Of a DNA stretch of 40,348 nucleotides, positions 6,766-14,049 are shown piece by piece; within the stretch, counting starts at the first letter, position 1, and each line of letters starts with the position of its first letter. This DNA is from Lachnospiraceae bacterium (GTDB taxonomy: Bacteria; Bacillota; Clostridia; Lachnospirales; Lachnospiraceae): the NCBI GenBank assembly GCA_017500935.1, contig JAFVXW010000052.1, positions 1-40,348 on the forward strand, given 5' to 3'. Under the pieces are notes generated by a model. The model ran no database searches, had not been told where the DNA came from, and saw nothing but the letters and a program-made list of their open reading frames with translations. Position numbers and translations under genes: made by a program.

Positions 6766-6812
6766 ATACGCACTTGCAAGCACATACTTTTATACGAAAA
6801 GAGGCAGACACC

Positions 6813-7841
6813 ATGCAGATGACATTCCACAGAAAACTCCCTATTCCACAGGAGGTAAAAAAAGAATTTCCGGTAACAGAGCGGATGGAACAGATCAAAA
6901 AACAACGCGACGAAAGTATTTGTGCGGTTTTTGACGGTACTTCCGATAAGTTTATTCTGGTGATCGGTCCCTGTTCTGCAGACCACAGTGAGCCTGTGCT
7001 GGAATATATTTCAAGGCTGCGCAGAGTAGCCGATCAGGTGGAAGATAAGATTATTATCATTCCGAGAATTTATACAAACAAGCCCAGAACCACAGGGCAG
7101 GGATATAAGGGAATGCTGCACCAGCCCGATCCGGAGAGCAAACCGGATATGTATAAGGGAATTGTTGCGATCCGGGAGCTGCATCTGGCGGCACTGAGAG
7201 ATTATGATTTTTCCTGTGCGGATGAGATGCTGTATCCGGAGAATCACCGCTATCTGTCAGACCTGCTTTCTTATGTGGCAGTCGGAGCCCGTTCCGTTGA
7301 AAATCAGCAGCACAGACTGGCTGCAAGCGGCCTGGGAATTCCGGTCGGTATGAAGAATCCCACCGGCGGCGATCTGGGTGTGATGATGAATTCCATTGTT
7401 GCTGCACAGTCAAGCCATACGTTCCTCTACCGCGGCTGGGAAGTGACAAGTGAAGGAAATGCCTGGGCACATGCCATTTTGCGCGGTTACGTGGATTACA
7501 CGGGACGCAATGTTTCCAATTACCATTACGAGGATCTTCTGAGGGTGGAAGAATTATATGAAAAATCCAATCTGACGAACCCTTCGGTGATCGTGGATAC
7601 CAATCACAGCAATTCCGGAAAGCATTATCTGGAACAGATCCGTATCGCCAAGGATATTGTTTACAGCCGCAGTCAGAATGCAGATATCCGGCGTCTGGTA
7701 AAAGGTCTGATGATTGAAAGTTATCTGGAAGACGGGGCGCAGTCAGCTGGCGGGCATGTATTTGGCAAATCCATCACGGATCCCTGTCTTGGATGGGAAA
7801 AAACAGAGCGGCTGATTTACGAGATTGCCGAAAAACTTTAA
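6813..7841 (+). CDS. aroF: 3-deoxy-7-phosphoheptulonate synthase (DAHP synthase, AroF/G/H type)
   Basis: A 342-aa cytoplasmic enzyme joining phosphoenolpyruvate and erythrose 4-phosphate, the first step of the shikimate pathway. Type I-alpha signatures are clear: LVIGPCSADHSEPVLEY, PRIYTNKPRTTGQGYKG, SVENQQHRLAASGLGIPVGMKNPTGGDLG and VDTNHSNSGK. The length fits the E. coli AroF/G/H class, and there is no fused chorismate mutase or ferredoxin-like domain. I chose the ATG at 6813 because AGAGG precedes it; the upstream frame overlaps the attenuator terminator. It is the first gene of the operon and is controlled by the Phe/Tyr leader, which suggests it is the Phe/Tyr-regulated isozyme. Confidence 0.94.
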   Translation: MQMTFHRKLPIPQEVKKEFPVTERMEQIKKQRDESICAVFDGTSDKFILVIGPCSADHSEPVLEYISRLRRVADQVEDKIIIIPRIYTNKPRTTGQGYKGMLHQPDPESKPDMYKGIVAIRELHLAALRDYDFSCADEMLYPENHRYLSDLLSYVAVGARSVENQQHRLAASGLGIPVGMKNPTGGDLGVMMNSIVAAQSSHTFLYRGWEVTSEGNAWAHAILRGYVDYTGRNVSNYHYEDLLRVEELYEKSNLTNPSVIVDTNHSNSGKHYLEQIRIAKDIVYSRSQNADIRRLVKGLMIESYLEDGAQSAGGHVFGKSITDPCLGWEKTERLIYEIAEKL

Positions 7842-7879
7842 AAACTGTACAGGTTATGTGCAGAGAGGATAGTGTGAAA

Positions 7880-8968
7880 ATGGAAAATAAGCTGGAAAAA
7901 GCAAGAAAGATCATAAATGATGTGGATGCGCAGATGGCAGAGCTTTTTGTCAGAAGAATGAGAGCTGCTGAAATGGTTTATGAGCACAAAAAGCAGTTCG
8001 GGCTGCCGATCCTGGATCAGGCAAGGGAGAATGCAGTGATCGAAAAGAATACGCAGCTGATAGAAGATGAACTCCTGAAAGGTTATTATATTGATTTTAT
8101 CAAAAATGTAATGTCGGTTTCGCGGGCCTATCAGTACAGGATGCAAAGCGGACTGAAAGTGGCCTACAGCGGCGTGGAAGGCGCTTTTGCCCACATCGCG
8201 GCCGGAAGAATCTTTCCGGAGGGAAACAGGATCTCCTGCCGGGATTTTCAGGCGGCGTATGATTCTGTTGTCAACGGCGAAAATGATGTGGCAGTGCTCC
8301 CGATTGAAAACAGTTATGCCGGTGAAGTGGGGCAGACCATCGATCTGATCTTTTCCGGTCCGCTTTTTATTAACGGCATTTATGAACTGGAAATCCATCA
8401 AAATCTGTTGGGGGTTGCGGATGCAACAGTGGAGGATATCAAAACCGTGATCAGTCATCCGCAGGCGCTCAGTCAGTGTCATGATTATATAGAACTGCGT
8501 AAGTTTGAAACGGTGGAGGACAATAATACCGCGCTGGCGGCCAGAAGTGTGGCAAAAGCCAATGATAAGTCCGTTGGCGCGATCGCAAGCGCAGAAACCG
8601 CCGCCCTTTACGGACTGAAGGTGCTGGAGGCGAACATTAATAAAAGCGGGGAAAATACCACCCGGTTTGCGGTTCTTTCCAGAGTGCGCGCCGATTCTGC
8701 AGCGCTGTCCAGTTCTGTTTTGATGTTTACGGTAAAGCACGAGGCAGGTTCTTTGGCAAATGCGATCAGTATCATCGGAAAATACGGTTACAATATGACA
8801 GCGCTCAGAAGCAGACCCTTAAAAAAACATTCCTGGCAATATTATTTTTATATTGAAGTGGATGGTTCAACAGATACAGAAGAAGGAATGCGGATGCTGG
8901 AAGAACTGGGAAAAGTGTGCGACAAATTAAAGGTTGCAGGAACGTTTGCGCCGCATGTGGAAATTTAG
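7880..8968 (+). CDS. pheA: Bifunctional chorismate mutase / prephenate dehydratase (P-protein)
   Basis: A 362-aa protein with three modules. An AroQ-type chorismate mutase occupies about 1-90 (KIINDVDAQMAELFVRRMRAAEMV). The prephenate dehydratase follows at about 93-270, beginning KVAYSGVEGAFAH and including VAVLPIENSYAGEVGQT and the catalytic TRF motif in NTTRFAVL. An ACT regulatory domain covers about 280-362 (HEAGSLANAISIIGKYGYNMTALRSRP). It converts chorismate to phenylpyruvate, and the ACT domain normally gives Phe feedback inhibition. I chose the ATG at 7880 because of the AGAGAGGA SD. It lies 38 bases after aroF in the same operon. Confidence 0.94.
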   Translation: MENKLEKARKIINDVDAQMAELFVRRMRAAEMVYEHKKQFGLPILDQARENAVIEKNTQLIEDELLKGYYIDFIKNVMSVSRAYQYRMQSGLKVAYSGVEGAFAHIAAGRIFPEGNRISCRDFQAAYDSVVNGENDVAVLPIENSYAGEVGQTIDLIFSGPLFINGIYELEIHQNLLGVADATVEDIKTVISHPQALSQCHDYIELRKFETVEDNNTALAARSVAKANDKSVGAIASAETAALYGLKVLEANINKSGENTTRFAVLSRVRADSAALSSSVLMFTVKHEAGSLANAISIIGKYGYNMTALRSRPLKKHSWQYYFYIEVDGSTDTEEGMRMLEELGKVCDKLKVAGTFAPHVEI

Positions 8969-8980
8969 AGGACAGGCAAT

Positions 8981-10183
8981 ATGACAGCAACATTCAAACC
9001 CTGTATATTGCAGGGAACAGCAGATGCGCCGCCTTCCAAAAGTATGGCACACAGATATCTGATCGGAGCGGCATTATCCGGAGAAAAATGTGTGCTTTCA
9101 GGCGTCGATTACAGTGAGGATATCCTTGCAAGCATGGATTGTCTGCAGGCTCTGGGAGCCAGGATTACGGTACAGGGCAATGAGGTAACTGTGGATCCGG
9201 CAGGATTTATGCAGGCAGAGAAGCCTGTTTTGGAATGTCGGGAGAGCGGCAGTACTCTGCGCTTTTTTATTCCGCTTGCGTTGTGTCTGGGACAGAGCGT
9301 TGTGCTGCAGGGAAGCCGGAGACTTTTGGAAAGACCTCTTGATGTGTATGAACAGATTTGCAGGGAAAACGGATTTGCTTTTGAAAAAAAAGCGGATTCC
9401 GTGACTGTTTGCGGCAAATTAAAAAGCGGCGGATACCGGGTTAGAGGAGACATCAGCAGCCAGTTTATTACAGGTCTGATTTTTTCCATGGTTTATCTGG
9501 GCAAAGAGGCAGTGATCGAAATAATACCGCCCTTTGAAAGTCGTTCCTATATTGATCTGACCATTTCTGCCCTGCGTTCATTCGGAGCGGATGTAAGATT
9601 TTCAGATGAATATAAGATTGAAGTAAAGACTGCTAAGCTGCATGCGTATTCCGGCAGGATAGAAGGCGATTATTCCAATGCTGCTTTTCTGGAAGCCTTC
9701 AATCTGCTTGGCGCCAAGGTCGCAGTCGGGAACTTAAATCCTGACAGTCTCCAGGGAGACCGTGTATACAGGGAATATTTCAGGCAGATAGCAGAAGGGG
9801 TGCCGACTCTTGATATTTCTGACTGTCCGGATCTGGGACCGGTTCTTTTTGCGGCGGCAGCCATGAAAAACGGGGCTGTTTTTACCGGGACGGATCGTCT
9901 GAAAGCCAAGGAAAGCGACCGCGGAGCAGCAATGCATGAAGAACTTCAAAAGCTGGGAGGCGGCCTTGTTTTCGGAGAAAATATGATAACAGTTCCAAAG
10001 CAGAATCTGCAGGATCGGGGAGAGGTTTTGGACGGTCACAATGATCACCGCATTGTGATGGCATTGTCTGTGATTCTTTGTCAAACCGGCGGATGTATTG
10101 CAGGGGAAGAGGCTGTCAGAAAAAGTTACCCGGGATTTTTTGATGAGATCAAACGGCTGGGAGCAGAGGTGAAAATAAAATGA
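8981..10183 (+). CDS. aroA: 3-phosphoshikimate 1-carboxyvinyltransferase (EPSP synthase)
   Basis: A 400-aa enzyme adding enolpyruvate to shikimate 3-phosphate. Family blocks are visible: DAPPSKSMAHRYLI near the start, CRESGSTLRFFIPLA, GDISSQFITGLI, GDYSNAAFLEAF, DRLKAKESDRG and GHNDHRIVMAL. The spacing from pheA is 12 bases, with GAGGAC as SD, and its stop overlaps the tyrA start (ATGA), so translation is likely coupled. It is slightly shorter than the usual 425-430 aa but contains both globular halves. Confidence 0.95.
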   Translation: MTATFKPCILQGTADAPPSKSMAHRYLIGAALSGEKCVLSGVDYSEDILASMDCLQALGARITVQGNEVTVDPAGFMQAEKPVLECRESGSTLRFFIPLALCLGQSVVLQGSRRLLERPLDVYEQICRENGFAFEKKADSVTVCGKLKSGGYRVRGDISSQFITGLIFSMVYLGKEAVIEIIPPFESRSYIDLTISALRSFGADVRFSDEYKIEVKTAKLHAYSGRIEGDYSNAAFLEAFNLLGAKVAVGNLNPDSLQGDRVYREYFRQIAEGVPTLDISDCPDLGPVLFAAAAMKNGAVFTGTDRLKAKESDRGAAMHEELQKLGGGLVFGENMITVPKQNLQDRGEVLDGHNDHRIVMALSVILCQTGGCIAGEEAVRKSYPGFFDEIKRLGAEVKIK

Positions 10184-11037
10184 TCGTAGATGTAAGCAAA
10201 AAGATATTGATTGTAGGTCTTGGACTTTTGGGCGGCAGTTATGCAAAGGTGCTGAAACGCTTTGGTTTTCACATCAGTGCCGTCACAAAAGAGCAAAGCT
10301 CCATTGATTATGCGATCCGGGAAAATATCATCGATGAGGGTTCGACAGAGCTTGATGAGAGAATGATCGGGGAAGCGGATCTTGTCATTTTTGCTCTTTA
10401 TCCTCATATTTTTGTGGAGTGGATTGAGCAAAACCAGGGCCTGTTAAAAAGCGGCGCGCTGATCACGGATGTAACGGGTGTGAAAGGCAGTATTGTATAC
10501 AAAATACAGGATATGCTCCGGCCGGATGTGGAATTTATTGCGGCGCATCCCATGGCCGGACGCGAGGTTTCCGGTGTCGAAAACAGTACCGACAAGATGT
10601 TTGCCGGGGCAAACTACATTGTGACACCGACCGAAAAGAATACGCCGGAAGCGATTCAGACCTGTATGGAACTGGGAAGACTTCTTGGTTTTTCCAATGT
10701 CACCACGCTGTCTCCGAAAGAACATGACGAGATGATCGGTTTTTTATCTCAGCTGACACATTGTATTGCCATAACTTTGATGACCTGCAACAATAAAGAA
10801 AACATGGAAAAGTTTACGGGCGACTCTTTCCGGGATCTTACACGTATTGCGCGGATCAACGATGTGATGTGGAGTGAGTTGTTTGTGGCAAATAAGGAAG
10901 CTCTTTTAGAGCAGATGACTCTGTTTGTGGACAAGTTTCAGGAGCTCAAAACCATGTTGGAGACAGAGGATATCGACGGTATGCGGAGCATGATGCGTGA
11001 TTCCACGCAGCGCAGGGCGTTATTTGATAAAAAATAA
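10180..11037 (+). CDS. tyrA: Prephenate dehydrogenase
   Basis: A 285-aa NAD(P)-dependent enzyme making 4-hydroxyphenylpyruvate for tyrosine. The Rossmann loop VGLGLLGGSYAK (about 11-22) and the HPMAGREVSG motif (about 128) are visible, along with the helical dimerisation region. There is no ACT domain and no fused chorismate mutase. It overlaps aroA by four bases (ATGA). Together with pheA it explains why the leader peptide carries both Phe and Tyr codons, since the operon feeds both branches. Confidence 0.94.
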   Translation: MIVDVSKKILIVGLGLLGGSYAKVLKRFGFHISAVTKEQSSIDYAIRENIIDEGSTELDERMIGEADLVIFALYPHIFVEWIEQNQGLLKSGALITDVTGVKGSIVYKIQDMLRPDVEFIAAHPMAGREVSGVENSTDKMFAGANYIVTPTEKNTPEAIQTCMELGRLLGFSNVTTLSPKEHDEMIGFLSQLTHCIAITLMTCNNKENMEKFTGDSFRDLTRIARINDVMWSELFVANKEALLEQMTLFVDKFQELKTMLETEDIDGMRSMMRDSTQRRALFDKK

Positions 11038-11444
11038 GAAGGAAAACAGCGGGTGAAAATATCATTTTCATCCGCTGTATAGTGTTCACTGCGCCGGATA
11101 AGTACCCGGATTCTTGACAGGAGTACCGGGAGAAGCAAAGGCTTTGTCAGATAATCATCGGCATCCAGATCAAGGCCTGTGATACATTCGTTTAAATCAT
11201 TTTTTACCGTTAATAAAAGAATGGGAGTAGCGCAATTCTGGCGCCGAAGTTCTTTTACGATATCAAATCCTGACTGATCAGGGAGATTGATGTTTAAAAG
11301 TATGGCGTCGTATTTGAGGGACAGGGCATAGAAAAGCGTATCCTCACCGGTATTTACGGTATCTACAGTATATTTGTGATGTTTCAAAAAATTGCGGAGC
11401 ATTTCCGAATGTTTCATTTCCGTATCTGCAATTAATATGCGCAT
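10938..11444 (-). pseudogene. Response-regulator receiver domain, truncated and without phospho-Asp
   Basis: The ATG at 11444 has a strong SD (AGGAGA). Residues 1-118 form a CheY-like receiver (MRILIADTEMKHSEML, then ILLNINLPDQSGFDIVKELR, then LTVKNDLNECITGLDLDADDYLTKPL). The usual phospho-acceptor Asp in the LDxxLP motif is Asn here, while the Lys of TKP is kept. The OmpR-type DNA-binding domain expected after about residue 125 is missing; the frame runs on antisense through the tyrA 3' end. No histidine kinase is nearby. It is a decayed regulator, or possibly a stand-alone non-phosphorylatable receiver. Confidence 0.75.
11046..11078. terminator. Stable hairpin after tyrA
   Basis: Fifteen base pairs (11046-11060 with 11064-11078, one G-T) with a three-base loop begin nine bases after the tyrA stop. 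There is no T run on the plus strand, so it may act as a 3' end stabiliser or as a weak terminator. It lies inside the frame of the decayed response regulator on the other strand. Confidence 0.6.
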
Positions 11445-11500
11445 GGTTTCTCCTGTCAAAAAAGCGAATTCTTTGTGAAACGTAATTTTGATCCGTTAGA

Positions 11501-11555
11501 TGCGCAATGGATTTGACGTCTTGAGATTGCGCAGCCGACAAATCAGTGTTATGAT
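11501..11555 (+). promoter_or_regulatory. Promoter with flanking inverted repeat before the glutaredoxin-like gene
   Basis: TTGCGC (11527-11532) and TATGAT (11550-11555) are 17 bases apart, with an extended -10 (TGT). A perfect 8-bp inverted repeat, TGCGCAAT at 11501-11508 and ATTGCGCA at 11526-11533, has its right arm on the -35. The arms are centred 25 bases apart, which suits an operator of a dimeric regulator acting on this promoter. Confidence 0.5.
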
Positions 11556-11615
11556 TTTAGATAGGCAGAGCCGTTTGCTGTGCCATGAAAATGAAACGGG
11601 AAAGGAATTATCATC

Positions 11616-11936
11616 ATGAAAGTTTACGGAGCAGATATCTGCATCGACTGCAGAAATTTTAAGGCAATTCAGAAAAACCGCGGTTTTGAAGTGGAGTATA
11701 TCGATATTACAGAAAGCACCAAAAATCTCAGAGAATTTCTGGAGATGAGAGATGCTGACCCTGCATTTGAGCCTGTAAAAGCGCGTCACGGCATCGGCAT
11801 TCCGCTGTTTGTAAGAGAAGACGGCGCAAAGACCTTTGATTTTGATGAAGCATTTTCCTGGATCGGTCAGCCTCCTGTGGAAGAGGATGAGATCGTGGAA
11901 AAATTCAGCTTCTGCGGTCCCGAAGGCTGCAAATAA
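11616..11936 (+). CDS. Glutaredoxin-like protein
   Basis: A 106-aa small cytoplasmic protein. It opens MKVYGADICIDCRNFKAI, with a C-I-D-C active-site pair near residues 9-12, followed by EVEYIDITESTKNLREFLEMRD and a cis-Pro-type block GIGIPLFV, as in a thioredoxin/glutaredoxin fold. A C-terminal extension carries two further Cys (FCGPEGC). Such proteins are frequent in Lachnospiraceae without a defined partner. It is likely a thiol-disulfide or thiol-transfer protein. It has its own promoter and is followed 55 bases later by a glycosidase. Confidence 0.8.
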   Translation: MKVYGADICIDCRNFKAIQKNRGFEVEYIDITESTKNLREFLEMRDADPAFEPVKARHGIGIPLFVREDGAKTFDFDEAFSWIGQPPVEEDEIVEKFSFCGPEGCK

Positions 11937-11991
11937 GCGAAAACAGAGTGGAAAAAGTTGTGTGTAAACAACCCCAAAAGGAGAGTATACC

Positions 11992-13971
11992 ATGAGAAGA
12001 ATGCCGGTAAGACAGGTGCATCTTGATTTTCATACATCGGAATTTGTAGGTCCGGTGGGAGAAGAGTTTGACAAAAAGCAGTTTCAGGAGGCCTTAAAGG
12101 CCGGACATGTCAGTAGTATCACCGTTTTTGGCAAATGCCATCACGGATTCCATTATTTTCCTACGAAAGTGGGAACCATTCATCCCGGACTTGCGCCTGA
12201 CAGGGATTTTTCCGGTGAGATGATGGATGCCTGTCATGAGATCGGTGTGTATGCGCCTTTGTATCTGACATTGGGCTGGTCTGCGCTGGATGCCACTGAG
12301 CATCCGGAATGGATCGCCAGAAAAAAAGACGGTTCTTACATGTCCTGTAACGTGGATTTTGCAGCTGAAGATGAAGATACCAGACCCGACTGTTCCTGGG
12401 TACATCTGTGTTCTGCGGGCGGTTACAGAGATTATCTGTACCGGATGACCCGTGAAACCTGCGAAAGATACAAACGGCTGGACGGATTGTTTTTTGACAT
12501 TGTATTTTGTTATGATGCCTGCTACTGTGATGCCTGTGTGGAAGGTATGCGCAAAATGGGGCTGAATCCCAAAGTGGAGGCAGATGCAAAAGCCTATTAT
12601 CAGGAGCAGAAAAGAATCACGCTGGAAGGTCTGTGCAGCATTCTGAAGGAATACCATCCGGATGCAACGATCTTTTTCAATTCCGGCGGCGCGGAGATCA
12701 ATATGCCACAGTGGCATCCGTACAGCACGCATTTTGAAATGGAGGATCTGCCTACCGCGTGGGGCGGCTATGACAAGATGCCCATGCGCGCCAGATATTT
12801 TGCGGGAAGCGGCAAGGATTATCTGGGCATGACAGGTAAATTCCACAGATCCTGGGGTGAATTCGGCGGCTTTAAGACACCGGAAGCACTGAAATTTGAA
12901 TGTGCGGCAATGCTGGCAAACGGCGCACGCGTAAGTGTCGGCGATCAGATGCATCCCTGCGGTCTTATGGATCTGGAAACCTACCGCAACATCGGTGAGG
13001 CCTATTCTTATGTGGAACAGATCGAAGAATACTGTTTTGATACCAAAGAAACCGCAAAGCTGGGCGTTATGGTAAGCCTTGACGGCAAGCGCAATGAAGA
13101 TATGGCAAAGCTTTTGCAGGACTGCCAGATCGATTTTGATGTGGTTTCCTGTAAAGAAGACCTGGAACGCTTTGATACCGTGATCCTGCCTGACAGTTAC
13201 CGGCTGAATGCGCAGATGGGGGCAGCCTTTGATGCTTTTGTGAAAAAAGGCGGAAAGGTGCTGATGCTGGGCGGCAGCGGTCTGAAGGAAAACAGTGATG
13301 AATTTGCCTTTGAAGTGCCTTTTGCCTACAAAGGAAAATCTGCACTGGATGTGGATTACCTGCTGGTGAAGGATGCAAAAGAGGCAGGCGTTGTGTCTTC
13401 TCCGATTTTGTGTTACCGCAGCGGGCACATGGTGGAAGGTGACGGAGAGGTTCTGGCAGCAGTCAAAGAGCCCATGTTTTCCCGTACCTACGGCAAATAC
13501 TGCTCTCACTGCAACACTCCTTATAAGGCAGAGACAGCAGAATATCCTGCAGCGGTAAGAAGCGGCAATATTTTATATGTGGCTCACGAACTGGCTGCTT
13601 TGTATGCGGATTACGGCGTGACTTATCACAGAAGATATTTTAAGTGGCTGCTGCGCAGTCTGTATCAGGCAGAGAGTGTGGAAGTGGATATGCCTGCACA
13701 GAGCCGTATTCATTTTGTAAAAAGACCTGTACAGAATCAGTATGTGCTGCATCTGATGTATGCGTCTCCTGTGCAGAGAGGATGTACTTCTGTTCTGGAA
13801 GATTTTCCGACGCTTTACAATACCTGTGTAAAAGTAAATGTGGAAGAAAAGCTTCAGAGCGTGAAGCTGATGCCGCAGAATACGGAGATCGGATTTGAGA
13901 CAGCAGACGGCGGTTATGTATTTACAGTGCCTGCATTTTCAGCCCATCAGATGGTTGTGATGCAATATTAG
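11992..13971 (+). CDS. GHL6-like family putative glycoside hydrolase
   Basis: A 659-aa protein with no signal peptide. The N-terminal (beta/alpha)8-type domain starts VRQVHLDFHTSEFVG and has GLFFDIVFCYDACYCDACV and GDQMHP blocks. A flavodoxin-like middle domain (about 350-440, beta-galactosidase trimerisation type, LPDSYRLN and GGKVLMLGGSGL) follows, then a beta-rich C-terminus. This is the layout of the hypothetical glycosidase family 6 (GHL6) related to GH42 and fucosidase clans. The substrate is unknown. A strong SD (AAAAGGAGAG) precedes the start. A collapsed relative lies at 35601-36024. The Cys-rich CYDACYCDAC could bind metal. Confidence 0.75.
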   Translation: MRRMPVRQVHLDFHTSEFVGPVGEEFDKKQFQEALKAGHVSSITVFGKCHHGFHYFPTKVGTIHPGLAPDRDFSGEMMDACHEIGVYAPLYLTLGWSALDATEHPEWIARKKDGSYMSCNVDFAAEDEDTRPDCSWVHLCSAGGYRDYLYRMTRETCERYKRLDGLFFDIVFCYDACYCDACVEGMRKMGLNPKVEADAKAYYQEQKRITLEGLCSILKEYHPDATIFFNSGGAEINMPQWHPYSTHFEMEDLPTAWGGYDKMPMRARYFAGSGKDYLGMTGKFHRSWGEFGGFKTPEALKFECAAMLANGARVSVGDQMHPCGLMDLETYRNIGEAYSYVEQIEEYCFDTKETAKLGVMVSLDGKRNEDMAKLLQDCQIDFDVVSCKEDLERFDTVILPDSYRLNAQMGAAFDAFVKKGGKVLMLGGSGLKENSDEFAFEVPFAYKGKSALDVDYLLVKDAKEAGVVSSPILCYRSGHMVEGDGEVLAAVKEPMFSRTYGKYCSHCNTPYKAETAEYPAAVRSGNILYVAHELAALYADYGVTYHRRYFKWLLRSLYQAESVEVDMPAQSRIHFVKRPVQNQYVLHLMYASPVQRGCTSVLEDFPTLYNTCVKVNVEEKLQSVKLMPQNTEIGFETADGGYVFTVPAFSAHQMVVMQY

Positions 13972-13980
13972 AGAAAAATG

Positions 13981-14029
13981 AACAGCCCATAGGGTCGGTG
14001 CCTAATGCACGGCTCTATGGGCTGTTTTT
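13981..14029. terminator. Terminator between converging genes
   Basis: A 12-bp stem, AACAGCCCATAG (13981-13992) with CTATGGGCTGTT (14015-14026), with an inner GTGC/GCAC helix and five T. It ends the GHL6-like gene, and GH38 converges on it from the right. Confidence 0.88.
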
Positions 14030-14049
14030 GTGTGCTTAAAGGTACTTTG

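Noticed and set aside
7838-8740. 300-codon minus-strand ORF
   Set aside because: Antisense shadow of pheA with no SD or recognisable motif.
12094-13509. 471-codon minus-strand ORF
   Set aside because: It lies wholly inside the GHL6-like gene on the opposite strand, is Cys/His-rich and has no SD, so it is an antisense shadow.
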